This document shows positions 37,319-47,045 of a stretch of DNA of 64,000 nucleotides, piece by piece (the first letter of the stretch is position 1; the number at the start of each line of letters is the position of its first letter). A program made the position numbers and the translations under genes. The stretch covers positions 1 through 64,000 of the forward strand of contig NZ_JAMFLX010000011.1 in the NCBI RefSeq assembly GCF_023502345.1, in the 5' to 3' direction. The stretch is from Parendozoicomonas callyspongiae (GTDB taxonomy: Bacteria; Pseudomonadota; Gammaproteobacteria; Pseudomonadales; Endozoicomonadaceae). The notes beneath the pieces are model-generated. The model worked only from the letters and a program-made list of their open reading frames with translations. It searched no databases and was not told where the DNA came from.

Positions 37319-37906
37319 ATGGCAGATGCACCTGAAACCGATCAACAGCTGGTTGAGCGGGTTCGAAAGGGGGACAAGCGTGCATTCGACCTGCTTGTTA
37401 TTAAATACCAGCACAAGATACTCGGTTTGGTGGGTAGTTATGTCCATGACTTCCAGGAAGTTCAGGATGTTGCCCAGGAAGCGTTTATCAAGGCCTATCG
37501 TGCGATGGGTCAGTTTCGCGGTGACAGTGCGTTTTATACCTGGTTGTACAGGATAGCTATAAACACCGCAAAAAATTACCTGGTATCCAAAGGGCGGCGC
37601 CCGCCGGATACGGATGTGGATGTCTATGATGCAGAAGCTTATGACAGCCCCTATCCACTGAAGGATCTCGAAACCCCCGAGAACAACCTTCAGAAAAGCC
37701 AGGTGGAAGATGCGATCTTCAGGGTGATCAAAACGCTTCCGGATGAACTGAGAACAGCTGTGACCCTGAGAGAATTTGATGGCCTGAGTTACGAAGAAAT
37801 AGCACAGGTCATGGACTGCCCGGTTGGTACTGTCCGCTCACGGATTTTCCGTGCTAGGGAAGCCATCGACAGGGTTATTAAACCGATGCTCAGCAAGGTT
37901 GGTTAA
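37319..37906 (+). CDS. rpoE: RNA polymerase sigma factor RpoE/AlgU
   Basis: Extracytoplasmic-function sigma factor of the envelope stress response. The 195 residues contain sigma region 2 (DVAQEAFIKAYRAMGQFRGD, WLYRIAINTAKNYL) and region 4 (LPDELRTAVTLREFDGLSY, VGTVRSRIFRARE). It opens the rpoE-rseA-rseB-rseC-mucD operon, whose next two products hold it inactive. The ATG at 37319 follows AGGGCAGC. The upstream sigma-E-type promoter supports positive autoregulation. In Pseudomonas the same operon (algU-mucABCD) also drives alginate synthesis; nothing here shows that. Confidence 0.97.
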   Translation: MADAPETDQQLVERVRKGDKRAFDLLVIKYQHKILGLVGSYVHDFQEVQDVAQEAFIKAYRAMGQFRGDSAFYTWLYRIAINTAKNYLVSKGRRPPDTDVDVYDAEAYDSPYPLKDLETPENNLQKSQVEDAIFRVIKTLPDELRTAVTLREFDGLSYEEIAQVMDCPVGTVRSRIFRAREAIDRVIKPMLSKVG

Positions 37907-38011
37907 GTAAACAAGCCGGCTGAGCAAAAAGTAGGTTAAACGCCGGATGCGTATTCAGCCCAATGGGTACTGGGGGATGAGTGAATCTGACAATTACCTG
38001 TGAGGTATCCT

Positions 38012-38698
38012 ATGAGTGATGCCAGTGATAACGCCCATATGCGTCTGCGAGAGTCGCTGTCCGCCCTGATGGACGGTGAAGCGAATGAGCTGGAGATGCG
38101 CAGGGTGCTAGACCGGCTCGATCAAGACCAGGATCTCCGTGAAACGGCATTCAGTTACCAGCGGATTGGTGAGACTATCCGTAATGAGCAAAATGCATAT
38201 TCCGGTATTGATCTCTCTTCATCTATCAGTGCTGCCCTGGAAGATGAGCCTGTACCAGCTGTAGAGCAACCTGCCCAGCAGAAAGCGTCTATCCAGACTG
38301 TAAGAAAAACAGGCCTGGCAGCTAACCTGGGTCGGTTTGCGATTGCCGCCTCCGTTGCCGTAGCAACAGTGGTTGGAGTTCAGACCTGGAATATTGCCTC
38401 CCGGACCGATAATGGCTTCGGAAGCGGAACGGAAGTGGCCAGTGTTACTGAGCCTGCAGGGTATCCAACTGGAAACCTGCCCTCTGCCGATATGTTCGGA
38501 GCACGAGGTCTTCAGGCGGGTCTTGGTATTTCGCAGACAAGTCTGACTCCAGAGCAGATGAGCCAGGCCCGGGGTTATGCTGATCGAGTTGCCCAGGAGC
38601 GTTTCCGGGCTTATATGCTTGAGCATGCTGAGCAGTCAACAGCTCAGTCCGGCAATGGCGTTATGCCATTCCTTCGTGCAGCCAGCTTCCAGCAGTAA
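38012..38698 (+). CDS. rseA: Anti-sigma-E factor RseA/MucA
   Basis: Single-pass inner-membrane anti-sigma factor. The cytoplasmic N-terminal domain (RESLSALMDGEANELEMRRVL) binds RpoE. A membrane helix follows at about residues 104-120 (FAIAASVAVATVVGVQTW), then a periplasmic tail for RseB and the DegS-type protease. GAGG six bases before the ATG at 38012 decides the start, giving 228 residues. The gene follows rpoE by 105 bases. Confidence 0.94.
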   Translation: MSDASDNAHMRLRESLSALMDGEANELEMRRVLDRLDQDQDLRETAFSYQRIGETIRNEQNAYSGIDLSSSISAALEDEPVPAVEQPAQQKASIQTVRKTGLAANLGRFAIAASVAVATVVGVQTWNIASRTDNGFGSGTEVASVTEPAGYPTGNLPSADMFGARGLQAGLGISQTSLTPEQMSQARGYADRVAQERFRAYMLEHAEQSTAQSGNGVMPFLRAASFQQ

Positions 38699-38716
38699 AT
38701 TATTATTTTGCCATTG

Positions 38717-38732
38717 CTCCCCGGGCGGGGAG
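38717..38732 (+). other. Intra-operon hairpin between rseA and rseB
   Basis: CTCCCC-GGGC-GGGGAG forms a GC-only-rich 6-bp stem in the 97-base gap. Without a U-tract it is more likely an attenuator or mRNA-stability element than a full terminator. Confidence 0.35.
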
Positions 38733-38795
38733 TAAGAGTGCCTTAACCACCGGGATATTTTTGTATAGTTGTAGAAATATCCTGTGGTCAATCAG

Positions 38796-39860
38796 ATGAG
38801 GCTTATGAGGAAAGGAATACTCCGTGCAGCTTGCTCTTCTATAGCTGCAATCATACTCGGAGCAGGTTTGTCGCTGGCAGCATCGGCTGCTCCGGCGGTT
38901 GTATCGACACCTGCTGACTGGCTGACCAGGATGGTCAGTGCACCTGCCACAAACAGCTATGAAGGTTTTTTCATTTATGAAAATGCCGGAGGGCTGACAA
39001 GTATCCGGATTTTTCATTCCGGTGTAGATGGCAAGGAGCAGGAACGCCTTGTCTATCAGGATGGCCCCTATCGTGAACTCCTTCGCCGTGGTGATCAGGT
39101 TGCCATGGTTCGGCCTGATGGTGATGTCAGCCGGTTCAGCTCTGATTCAACATCCCCTTCTGTCATTGAACGCCTTGGCTCTTACCGTGATGATCTGCGC
39201 CGCTCTTACCGGTTGATGTTTGGCGGTGACGACAGGGTTGCCGGGCGTAATGTTCTCCGTGTTGAAGTTCAACCCCGTGATCAGCACCGCTATGGGTATA
39301 TTCTGTGGATTGACCAGGAAACAGGCGTCTTGCTTCGTTCAGAAATGCTGGGCGAGAAGGGCGCTGTTCTGGAACGTTTCCAATATATTCACTTTGAGCC
39401 AGCTCGCACAATAAGTGCCAAACAGCTGGAACCCTCCCGAGCAGTCACCTGGGAAGCCGCATCTAAACCGGCCCCGAAGCCAGCACCAAAAGATGAAGTG
39501 TCAAAGGCAGAGGTGCCTAAGAAGGAGATGTTAGCTCTGTGGTGGGAGACAGGCTGGATTCCAAATGGCTTTGATGTGACCAGTCAGAATACTGTGGACA
39601 GCCCGGTATCCAAACAGAAAGCAGACAGCATCCTGTTTTCCGATGGACTGGCCTCTTTCTCGATTTTCGTTGAGGAAGATCACTCCCGCGTCCAGGGCCC
39701 TGCATCCGAACAGATTGGAGCAACTTCTGCGGTATCAAGAATCTTCCGCAAAGGCGATGCCTATTATAATGTCACGGTTATCGGCGAGATCCCTCTGGGA
39801 ACAGCTGAGAGAATTGCTGTTTCAGTGAAAGCTGCAGAGCAGGTTGCCGAATCGCCGTAA
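38796..39860 (+). CDS. rseB: Sigma-E regulatory protein RseB/MucB
   Basis: Periplasmic sensor that binds the RseA tail and releases it on contact with misfolded outer-membrane lipids or lipopolysaccharide. A signal peptide (SSIAAIILGAGLSLAASA-A) precedes the MucB/RseB N-domain (ADWLTRMVSAPATNSYEGFF, DGPYRELLRRGDQVAMV). The C-domain contains WWETGWIPNGFDV and LFSDGLASFSIFVEE. A Lys/Pro/Glu linker (KPAPKPAPKDEVSKAE) joins the two. Starts at 38784 (GTG), 38796 and 38805 are all possible and none has well-spaced GAGG. Confidence 0.94.
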   Translation: MRLMRKGILRAACSSIAAIILGAGLSLAASAAPAVVSTPADWLTRMVSAPATNSYEGFFIYENAGGLTSIRIFHSGVDGKEQERLVYQDGPYRELLRRGDQVAMVRPDGDVSRFSSDSTSPSVIERLGSYRDDLRRSYRLMFGGDDRVAGRNVLRVEVQPRDQHRYGYILWIDQETGVLLRSEMLGEKGAVLERFQYIHFEPARTISAKQLEPSRAVTWEAASKPAPKPAPKDEVSKAEVPKKEMLALWWETGWIPNGFDVTSQNTVDSPVSKQKADSILFSDGLASFSIFVEEDHSRVQGPASEQIGATSAVSRIFRKGDAYYNVTVIGEIPLGTAERIAVSVKAAEQVAESP

Positions 39861-39935
39861 AAATTTTTTCGGATGAATCTTTTAGAGCGAATAAAACGTA
39901 AAGCCGGTTAAGGCTTTGCCAGAGAATTACAAAAC

Positions 39936-40394
39936 ATGATTGAAGAACGTGGTCGAGTTGTAGAAGTTGACTCGGCATTTATCTGGGTGGAAACCATTCG
40001 CAAGGATACCTGTGGTTCCTGTGAGGCCAAGAATGGTTGTGGGCAGGGGTTAATGAATCGCCTGCGACCATCCAGAGATCATGCCTATATCCGCGCTGTT
40101 AACCGTTACCCCGTCAAAGTTGGTGATGAGGTAACGGTAGCGCTTCCTGAGAGTGCTGTAGTGTCTGCCTCCTTCCTGGTTTACCTGCTTCCACTTCTTG
40201 CCATGCTGATCGGTGCTTTCACCGGTTCAGCTGCTGGAATGGAAGAACTCTGGGTGATTGGTCTGGGTCTTGGTGGGTTACTGGTCGGGTTTGGCGTTGT
40301 TCGTTGGTGGAGTAGTCGGGCCGATGTTCGAAAGCGCTTTGAACCAGTTGTGCTGCACTGGCATGTACCTCTCTCCTCATCCGTAGATACCTGA
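39936..40394 (+). CDS. rseC: RseC/MucC family regulator
   Basis: Inner-membrane protein that modulates sigma-E and is also linked to Fe-S cluster reduction of SoxR in other bacteria. The 152 residues have the Cys cluster CGSCEAKNGCGQG near residues 26-38, two membrane helices (SFLVYLLPLLAMLIGAF and WVIGLGLGGLLVGFGVV), and a basic cytoplasmic end. Position between rseB and mucD is as in Pseudomonas. Confidence 0.93.
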   Translation: MIEERGRVVEVDSAFIWVETIRKDTCGSCEAKNGCGQGLMNRLRPSRDHAYIRAVNRYPVKVGDEVTVALPESAVVSASFLVYLLPLLAMLIGAFTGSAAGMEELWVIGLGLGGLLVGFGVVRWWSSRADVRKRFEPVVLHWHVPLSSSVDT

Positions 40395-40452
40395 CCGGGA
40401 GGTTGTCAGGTCCCTGATGTGATAAAAGTTAGTAATAACGGGAACACAATCT

Positions 40453-41913
40453 ATGAAGCAAACAGGAATTCCCAGTCTTTATAAATCAGTGAAAGTATCA
40501 CTGCTGGGCGCATTGACAACGCTATGTCTGTTCAGTCTTTTATCGAACAAAGTTATGGCAGAGAGTCTGCCAGACTTCTCTACTCTGGCTGAACAGTCTT
40601 CTCCTGCCGTTGTTAATATCAGTACTTTGTCGAAGCCCAAACGTGGTCGTAATGAAATGTACGGCCCCTATGGCGATGAGCTGCCGGAAATCCTGCGCCG
40701 CTATTTTGGTTTCCAGATTCCAGAAAATGGCGGACGGGGAGGAAATGCTCCCCAGATTGAGCAGCCTCAGCCTCAATCCCTTGGCTCTGGTTTTATTATC
40801 TCTAAAGATGGTTATGTGCTGACCAATAATCATGTGGTTGATGGCGCGGATGAGATCATCGTGCGAATGAATGACCGCAGTGAGTACAAAGCCAAGCTGG
40901 TTGGTGGAGATAAGCGTTCTGATCTGGCACTGCTCAAAGTTGAAGGCAAGAATCTGCCTACTGTCCGCATTGGTGACTCCGACAAGCTGAAACCTGGTCA
41001 GTGGGTGTTTGCCATCGGTTCACCTTTCGGTTTTGACTACTCGGTTACCAAGGGCATTATCAGCGCCCTGAATCGCAGTTTGCCTACTGAAAACTATGTG
41101 CCATTTATTCAGACGGATGTGCCTATTAACCCAGGTAATTCCGGTGGTCCTCTGCTGAATATGAGTGGTGAAGTTATTGGTATCAACTCCCAGATTTACA
41201 CCCGCTCCGGTGGATTTATGGGGCTGTCCTTCGCGATTCCCATTGACGATGCAATGGATGTTGCACGACAGCTGCAGGAAAATGGACATGTCAGCCGTGG
41301 CTGGCTGGGTGTGATTATTCAGGATGTGGATCGCAGCCTGGCTGAATCCTTTGGTCTGAAACGCCCACATGGTGCCCTGTTGAGTCAGGTTCTGCCTGAT
41401 GGTCCCGCAGGTAAGGCTGGCTTTGAGGCTGGCGATATTATTACCCGCTTCAATGGGCGTGAAATCAAATTCTCCAGTGATCTGCCTATTGCTGTCGGTC
41501 GGGCACCTGTCGGCAAAGAGGTTGAAGTTGTTCTGGTGCGCCGAGGCAAAGAAATCACCAAGAAGGTTGCAGCGGGTGAGCTGCCAGGCGATAAATCCGC
41601 TGGATCCAATGATGGTATTCGCAGCGACAATCGTCTTGGTATTTCAGTGACTGCTGTGGACGACGGAGTTCGTTCACGTCTCGGCCTTGATGAGAATGTG
41701 CAGGGTGTTGTGGTTACCGAAGTTTCCAGTGGTGTTGGGCGTGCTTATGGCCTGCGCTCCGGTGATGTAATCACTCACATCAATCACGAAGAAGTGAAAA
41801 ACATGAGTGCTTACCAGAAGGTGATCAAGTCTTTGCCTGTGGATAAGACGATCTCTATGCGTTTGATTCGCCGTGGAACACCTGGGTTTATTACCTTCCG
41901 CCTGTCCGAGTAA
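40453..41913 (+). CDS. mucD: Periplasmic serine protease MucD/DegP-like
   Basis: HtrA-family protease and chaperone clearing misfolded periplasmic proteins. After a signal peptide (LCLFSLLSNKVMA) come a trypsin-like domain with catalytic His127 (TNNHVV), Asp157 (SDLALLKV) and Ser230 (NPGNSGGPLL), then two PDZ domains at about 270-370 and 390-480. The 486-residue length and last place in the sigma-E operon match MucD. A 58-base gap separates it from rseC. Confidence 0.96.
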   Translation: MKQTGIPSLYKSVKVSLLGALTTLCLFSLLSNKVMAESLPDFSTLAEQSSPAVVNISTLSKPKRGRNEMYGPYGDELPEILRRYFGFQIPENGGRGGNAPQIEQPQPQSLGSGFIISKDGYVLTNNHVVDGADEIIVRMNDRSEYKAKLVGGDKRSDLALLKVEGKNLPTVRIGDSDKLKPGQWVFAIGSPFGFDYSVTKGIISALNRSLPTENYVPFIQTDVPINPGNSGGPLLNMSGEVIGINSQIYTRSGGFMGLSFAIPIDDAMDVARQLQENGHVSRGWLGVIIQDVDRSLAESFGLKRPHGALLSQVLPDGPAGKAGFEAGDIITRFNGREIKFSSDLPIAVGRAPVGKEVEVVLVRRGKEITKKVAAGELPGDKSAGSNDGIRSDNRLGISVTAVDDGVRSRLGLDENVQGVVVTEVSSGVGRAYGLRSGDVITHINHEEVKNMSAYQKVIKSLPVDKTISMRLIRRGTPGFITFRLSE

Positions 41914-41975
41914 GCCTGCATAGCGGCTTTCGGGCAAATACGGTAAACTTCGGGTTATTAATTTGAATTTTACCT

Positions 41976-42005
41976 GCCAACCCGCGAACTTGTTCGCGGG
42001 TTGGC
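41976..42005. repeat. Perfect 14-bp stem hairpin before lepA, REP-like or terminator
   Basis: GCCAACCCGCGAAC (41976-41989), then TT, then its exact complement (41992-42005). The 14-bp stem is very stable, but no T-run follows on the plus strand (GTGTTTG). It separates the sigma-E operon from lepA. The composition resembles repetitive extragenic palindromes; only one copy was noticed here. Confidence 0.6.
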
Positions 42006-42074
42006 GTGTTTGAAAGTATACAAACCGGAGATTGCGCTGGTGGTTGTTCACGACCCGGCGCTGAGTGACTGACG

Positions 42075-43874
42075 GTGAGCAACCTGAAAAATATTCGTAA
42101 CTTTTCCATCATCGCCCATATCGACCACGGCAAGTCCACTATAGCGGATCGTTTTATCCAGGTTTGTGGTGGTCTGAGTGACCGGGAGATGCAGGCCCAG
42201 GTTCTGGACTCCATGGATCTGGAGCGTGAGCGTGGTATTACCATCAAGGCCCAGAGTGTGACTCTGGATTACAAGGCCAAAGACGGTGAAACCTACAAGC
42301 TGAACTTTATCGATACCCCCGGACACGTTGACTTCTCATACGAAGTGTCCCGTTCTCTTTCCGCCTGTGAAGGTGCGCTGCTGGTCGTTGATGCAGCCCA
42401 GGGTGTAGAAGCCCAGTCCGTTGCCAACTGCTATACCGCTATCGAACAGGGGCTGGAAGTTATGCCGGTTCTGAACAAGATGGACCTGCCCCAGGCTGAA
42501 CCTGAGCGCGTTGCCCAGGAGATTGAAGAGATCATCGGTATTGATGCCCATGATGCCGTGAAGTGTTCAGCAAAGAGTGGTCTCGGTATTGAAGATGTTC
42601 TTGAGCGTCTGGTTGAGACAGTCCCTGCACCGGAAGGTGACCGGGATGGGGATCTCCAGGCTCTAATCATCGATTCCTGGTTTGATAACTATCTCGGCAT
42701 TATCTCCCTGGTGCGGGTGATCAACGGTACCGTTCGCAAGGGCGATCGGATGCTGGTGAAATCCACCTGTGAAATTCACCAGATTGATGATCTGGGTATC
42801 TTCACTCCCAAGCGTGAATCTACCGGTATCCTGCAGGCGGGTGAGGTAGGTTATGTGGTTGCGGGTATTAAAGATATTCACGGTGCTCCCGTGGGTGACA
42901 CCCTCACCCATGCCAAAACCAAAGATGTTGAATCTCTGCCTGGTTTCCAGAAGGTTAAACCGCAGGTTTATGCCGGTCTGTTCCCGGTCAGCTCTGATGA
43001 TTTCGAGAACTTTCGCGAAGCACTGGAAAAACTCAGCCTGAACGATGCCTCCCTTTTCTATGAGCCAGAATCCAGTGATGCCCTGGGCTTTGGTTTTCGC
43101 TGTGGCTTCCTGGGTATGCTCCATATGGAGATCATTCAGGAGCGTCTGGAGCGGGAATATAACCTTGATCTGATCACCACTGCCCCTACAGTAATTTATC
43201 AGGTGGCAATGAAGAATGGTGATGTTGTTGAGGTTGATAACCCATCCCGCCTGCCAGATCCGGCCGGTATTGATGAAATTCGCGAACCGATATGCCGTGC
43301 CAACATCCTGGTGCCTCAGGACTATCTGGGTAACGTGATTACCCTGTGTGTTGAGCGCCGTGGTATCCAGAAGGATATGCAGTTCACCGGTGGCCAGGTT
43401 TCCCTGACCTACGATCTTCCCATGAGCGAGGTGGTACTGGACTTCTTTGACCGCCTGAAGTCGGTCAGTCGCGGTTTTGCTTCTCTGGACTATAGTTTTG
43501 ATCGTTTCGAAGCAGCCAATATGGTGCGGATGGATATCCTGATCAACGGTGACAAGGTTGATGCGCTGGCGCTGATTCTTCACCGGGATAACGCTCACAG
43601 CCGTGGTCGAGACCTGACTGTGAAGATGAAAGAGATCATTCCGCGCCAGATGTTTGATGTGGCTATTCAGGCCGCCCTTGGTGGTCAGGTAGTTGCCAGA
43701 ACAACAGTTAAAGCGCTGCGCAAAAACGTAACGGCCAAGTGCTATGGCGGTGACGTGAGCCGTAAGCGTAAGCTTCTTGAGAAGCAGAAAGCTGGTAAGA
43801 AGCGCATGAAGCAGGTAGGACGGGTGGAAATTCCTCAGGACGCGTTCCTGGCCGTTCTCAAAGTGGATAAATAA
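42075..43874 (+). CDS. lepA: Elongation factor 4 (LepA)
   Basis: Ribosome-bound translational GTPase that back-translocates or helps initiation under stress. G motifs: [18 protein letters not shown] and LNKMDLPQA. The EF-G-like domains follow, ending with the LepA C-terminal domain ([21 protein letters not shown]). The 599-residue length is standard. The start is a GTG giving [19 protein letters not shown]. Pairing with lepB is conserved. Confidence 0.97.
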   Translation: MSNLKNIRNFSIIAHIDHGKSTIADRFIQVCGGLSDREMQAQVLDSMDLERERGITIKAQSVTLDYKAKDGETYKLNFIDTPGHVDFSYEVSRSLSACEGALLVVDAAQGVEAQSVANCYTAIEQGLEVMPVLNKMDLPQAEPERVAQEIEEIIGIDAHDAVKCSAKSGLGIEDVLERLVETVPAPEGDRDGDLQALIIDSWFDNYLGIISLVRVINGTVRKGDRMLVKSTCEIHQIDDLGIFTPKRESTGILQAGEVGYVVAGIKDIHGAPVGDTLTHAKTKDVESLPGFQKVKPQVYAGLFPVSSDDFENFREALEKLSLNDASLFYEPESSDALGFGFRCGFLGMLHMEIIQERLEREYNLDLITTAPTVIYQVAMKNGDVVEVDNPSRLPDPAGIDEIREPICRANILVPQDYLGNVITLCVERRGIQKDMQFTGGQVSLTYDLPMSEVVLDFFDRLKSVSRGFASLDYSFDRFEAANMVRMDILINGDKVDALALILHRDNAHSRGRDLTVKMKEIIPRQMFDVAIQAALGGQVVARTTVKALRKNVTAKCYGGDVSRKRKLLEKQKAGKKRMKQVGRVEIPQDAFLAVLKVDK

Positions 43875-43884
43875 ATCTGTCTTG

Positions 43885-43918
43885 GAAGCCTGTCAGGTTC
43901 TTGCTGCAGGCTTCTTCT
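43885..43918 (+). terminator. Candidate hairpin between lepA and lepB
   Basis: GAAGCCTG (43885-43892) and CAGGCTTC (43907-43914) followed by TTCT. It is weak in U content and may only attenuate transcription into lepB. Confidence 0.35.
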
Positions 43919-43941
43919 GATACAGGGTCAAAAATAACGTT

Positions 43942-44778
43942 ATGGATTTGAACTTTCCCCTGATCCTTGTGGTAGCGGTTTTTGCCACGGGTTTAATTGC
44001 TTTGCTGGATCGTGCTGTTCTTGCACCACGCAGAAAGCTGGCCGTGGCTCGCTATTCTGAAACTGTGGGACAGCCGGAGCAGGCAACAGTAGATGGGCTG
44101 AGTCGTGAACCGGCCGTGGTTGAAACATCCAAATCAATCTTCCCGGTACTTCTTATTGTTCTGGTGCTGCGCTCATTTCTGTTTGAGCCCTTCCAGATTC
44201 CTTCCGGCTCCATGTTGCCGACCCTTGAGATCGGCGATTTTATTCTGGTGAACAAGTATACCTATGGCCTGCGCCTGCCTGTGGTCGGGACAAAAGTTGT
44301 TTCCATTAACGATCCCCAGCCTGGGGATGTGATGGTATTTAAAGAACCATCCAACCCCAATATCAACTTCATCAAGCGTGTGATTGGTGTTCCTGGGGAT
44401 ACCATTCGTTATGTGAACAAAACCCTGTATGTGAACGGTAAGAAAATACCGGAGAGTTTTGTTGGTGAGCGGTTGGATGATTTTGATCCGCGGGTAGGAA
44501 TGCGCCCTGTTTATCGTATCTATGATGAGACAATTAACGGCGTTACCCATGAAATCCGTAAGGATATGATGATTCCCAACCGCAGAGCGGAAGGTGAGTG
44601 GATCGTACCTGAAGGACATTACTTTATGATGGGTGATAACCGGGATCGCAGTAATGACAGTAGGTTCTGGGGGTTCGTTCCTGATAAGTATGTTGTCGGT
44701 AAAGCGGTATATATCTGGATGCATTGGCCAAGCTGGACGGATATTCCGAACTTCCGTAACAACGGTCCAGTAGAATAA
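43942..44778 (+). CDS. lepB: Signal peptidase I
   Basis: Membrane protease that removes Sec and Tat signal peptides. Two N-terminal membrane helices (residues 5-22 and about 66-80) anchor it. The catalytic dyad is Ser90 in PSGSMLPTL and Lys145 in FIKRVIGVPGD, with further family boxes DPQPGDVMVF and MMGDNRDRSNDSRFWGFV. Length is 278 residues. It is the natural processor of the many signal-peptide-bearing proteins encoded in this window. Confidence 0.97.
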   Translation: MDLNFPLILVVAVFATGLIALLDRAVLAPRRKLAVARYSETVGQPEQATVDGLSREPAVVETSKSIFPVLLIVLVLRSFLFEPFQIPSGSMLPTLEIGDFILVNKYTYGLRLPVVGTKVVSINDPQPGDVMVFKEPSNPNINFIKRVIGVPGDTIRYVNKTLYVNGKKIPESFVGERLDDFDPRVGMRPVYRIYDETINGVTHEIRKDMMIPNRRAEGEWIVPEGHYFMMGDNRDRSNDSRFWGFVPDKYVVGKAVYIWMHWPSWTDIPNFRNNGPVE

Positions 44779-44978
44779 AATACGGCTGAACGGCCTGTTC
44801 AAGCTGATCAGTGCGGTCAGCTTGATATTGCAGAAGTCATGGCAGTCGGCTTCTGTATAGTCATGAACAAAAGCACCGTGTTGTGAAACAGTTTATGGCC
44901 AATAACAATAAGAAAACAGGCAAAAATCTTCCCACGAGGCGAAGTTTTTTTGTCGTTTGAAAAAGGGAGATTGCCGCC

Positions 44979-45359
44979 GTGCCAAGAGGAATGCAGGAAG
45001 CTGAGAAGGGATCATCGGTGTTTCTGGGGCTGTGCTATACAGTGGCAGGAATATTGGTGGTTATGCTGACCCTGAAAGTGGTTCCGGTTTATATGGAGAA
45101 TCATGCGATCGGTTCAGTGCTGGATTCCCTTGATCACAAATCGACAATTGACAGGTCGACACCCTTTGAGGTGAAAGACTGGATATTGAAGGGCTTTAAA
45201 ATGAACGGCATTCGTGACATATCACCGAATGCTGTAAGGGTGCGTCGGAAAGGAGCTTTCCTGACGGCCAAAATAAACTACGAGAGACGTATCGGCTTTG
45301 TAGGCAATATCGATATTGTGCTTTCCTTTGAAAACAGCTGGAAAATCAAACAGCAGTGA
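44979..45359 (+). CDS. DUF4845 membrane protein
   Basis: A 126-residue protein with one N-terminal membrane helix ([19 protein letters not shown]) and a small extracytoplasmic domain, matching the DUF4845 family that lies between lepB and rnc in many gammaproteobacteria. Its role is unknown; the position suggests a link to export or RNA processing. The start is a GTG at 44979 with GGGAG ten bases upstream. Its stop overlaps the rnc GTG by four bases. Confidence 0.88.
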   Translation: MPRGMQEAEKGSSVFLGLCYTVAGILVVMLTLKVVPVYMENHAIGSVLDSLDHKSTIDRSTPFEVKDWILKGFKMNGIRDISPNAVRVRRKGAFLTAKINYERRIGFVGNIDIVLSFENSWKIKQQ

Positions 45360-46042
45360 AAGTTTCGCTAGATAAGCTGGAACGTAAGTTAGGTTACACA
45401 TTTAATGACCCCGACTTGGCCGTTCTGGCGCTAACACATCGCAGTTACGGCGGACGTAACAACGAACGACTCGAGTTCCTTGGGGACTCCATAGTTAACT
45501 TCCTGATCGCTGAGGATCTGTTTCGGCGTTTTCCCGAGGCCCGTGAAGGACAGCTGAGTCGCCTGCGTGCCCGTATGGTTCGTGGCAAAACTCTGGCCGA
45601 ACTGGCCCGTGAGTTCGGTCTGGGGGATTTTCTCCTCCTGGGTTCCGGTGAGCTGAAAAGTGGCGGTTTTCGTCGGGAATCTATCCTGGCCGATACAGTG
45701 GAAGCACTTCTTGGGGCAATTTTCCTCGATTCCGGAATGGATGCCTGCCGTGAGCGGGTTCAGGTATGGTACGCTTCCCGCCTGGAAACCCTGTCAGTGA
45801 CGGATCAGCACAACAAAGATCCGAAAACTCGGCTGCAGGAGTTTCTTCAGTCGCGTCAACAGAAGCTGCCTGACTATGAGCTGTTAAGTGTGGAGGGCAA
45901 GGCCCACGACCAGACTTTCCGGGTCTCCTGTCATGTACAGGGTCTGGACAGCACGGAAGGCACTGGCAGCAGTCGTCGGGTAGCAGAGCAGCAGTCAGCA
46001 CGCAGAGCATTGGTTGCACTGGGTGTGGAGGTGGAAGAATGA
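45356..46042 (+). CDS. rnc: Ribonuclease III
   Basis: Double-strand-specific endoribonuclease processing rRNA precursors and structured mRNAs. The signature [14 protein letters not shown] is intact with its catalytic acids, as is [15 protein letters not shown], and the C-terminal dsRNA-binding domain begins at [12 protein letters not shown]. Length 228 residues. It starts at GTG, overlaps the DUF4845 gene by four bases and overlaps era (ATGA), a tightly coupled run. Confidence 0.97.
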   Translation: MKVSLDKLERKLGYTFNDPDLAVLALTHRSYGGRNNERLEFLGDSIVNFLIAEDLFRRFPEAREGQLSRLRARMVRGKTLAELAREFGLGDFLLLGSGELKSGGFRRESILADTVEALLGAIFLDSGMDACRERVQVWYASRLETLSVTDQHNKDPKTRLQEFLQSRQQKLPDYELLSVEGKAHDQTFRVSCHVQGLDSTEGTGSSRRVAEQQSARRALVALGVEVEE

Positions 46043-46950
46043 TTGAACAGTCGGTATCTCAGGGACGATGTGGATACGTCGCAATTGTAGGTCGGCCGAA
46101 TGTTGGCAAGTCTACTCTGCTGAATCGTATTCTGGGTCAGAAGTTGAGTATTACTTCACGTAAGCCTCAGACTACCCGCCACCAGATTATTGGTATCAAA
46201 ACCGAAGAAGATGTTCAGGCTATCTACGTAGATACGCCGGGAATGCACCTCGGTGGTGAAAAAGCGATCAATCGTTATATGAACCGGGCCGCATCATCCT
46301 CTCTGGCTGATGTTGATGTTGTGGTGTTCCTGATTGACCGTGTGCGCTGGACTGAAGAGGACGAAATGGTTCTCGAAAAAGTCCGCCATGGTCGTGCACC
46401 TGTTATCCTGGCAGTGAATAAAATAGATCGCCTGACCGAAAAAGAAGGTCTGATTCCATGGCTTGATGAACTGTCCCGCAAGATGGACTTTGCCCATATT
46501 GTGCCTCTGGCAGCGAAGGATGGTCACAATGTTGATCGCCTTGAAAGGCTGGTTCACGGTTTCCTGCCTGAAAGCGTTCACTTCTATGGTGAAGACCAGA
46601 TTACCGATCGCAGTTCCCGCTTCCTGGCCGCTGAACTGGTGCGTGAAAAGGTTATGCGTCAGCTGGGTGATGAACTGCCTTATCAGATCACTGTTGAAAT
46701 TGAAGAGTTTAAAGACGTCGATGGCGTACTGCATATCAGCGCACTGCTGCTGGTAGAGCGCCCAGGGCAGAAGAAGATTGTTATCGGTGATAAAGGCTCC
46801 CGCCTGAAGACAATCGGCCGTGATGCCCGTCTGGACATGGAGAAACTGTTCGACAGTAAGGTTATGCTGAATCTGTGGGTGAAAGTTCGCAGTGGCTGGT
46901 CCGACGATGAGCGGGCTCTTGCCAGTCTGGGCTATAACGATCTGGCGTAA
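46039..46950 (+). CDS. era: GTPase Era
   Basis: Essential GTPase that binds the 3' end of 16S rRNA during 30S maturation. G1 [14 protein letters not shown], switch region [12 protein letters not shown]3 DTPGMH and G4 NKIDRL are present. The KH domain includes [20 protein letters not shown]. The 303-residue length is standard. Its ATG overlaps the rnc stop by four bases, and a terminator follows. Confidence 0.97.
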   Translation: MIEQSVSQGRCGYVAIVGRPNVGKSTLLNRILGQKLSITSRKPQTTRHQIIGIKTEEDVQAIYVDTPGMHLGGEKAINRYMNRAASSSLADVDVVVFLIDRVRWTEEDEMVLEKVRHGRAPVILAVNKIDRLTEKEGLIPWLDELSRKMDFAHIVPLAAKDGHNVDRLERLVHGFLPESVHFYGEDQITDRSSRFLAAELVREKVMRQLGDELPYQITVEIEEFKDVDGVLHISALLLVERPGQKKIVIGDKGSRLKTIGRDARLDMEKLFDSKVMLNLWVKVRSGWSDDERALASLGYNDLA

Positions 46951-46972
46951 CAGTTGGTTGTTAAGGTAATTT

Positions 46973-47006
46973 AAAATGCAGTTCTTCGGAGCTGCATTTT
47001 TATATG
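46973..47006 (+). terminator. Terminator after era with UUCG loop
   Basis: AAAATGCAGTTC and GAGCTGCATTTT pair over 12 bases (one G-U pair) around a stable TTCG tetraloop, followed by T-rich sequence. It probably reduces readthrough into recO. Confidence 0.75.
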
Positions 47007-47045
47007 TTTTCTTTTTTATCTGATTAATTAAAAACTACGGAGCTG

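Noticed and set aside
42663-43598. 311-codon open frame antisense to lepA
   Set aside because: It is a shadow of the strongly conserved lepA reading frame; similar long antisense frames over ffh, recJ and the hybrid kinase were dismissed for the same reason.
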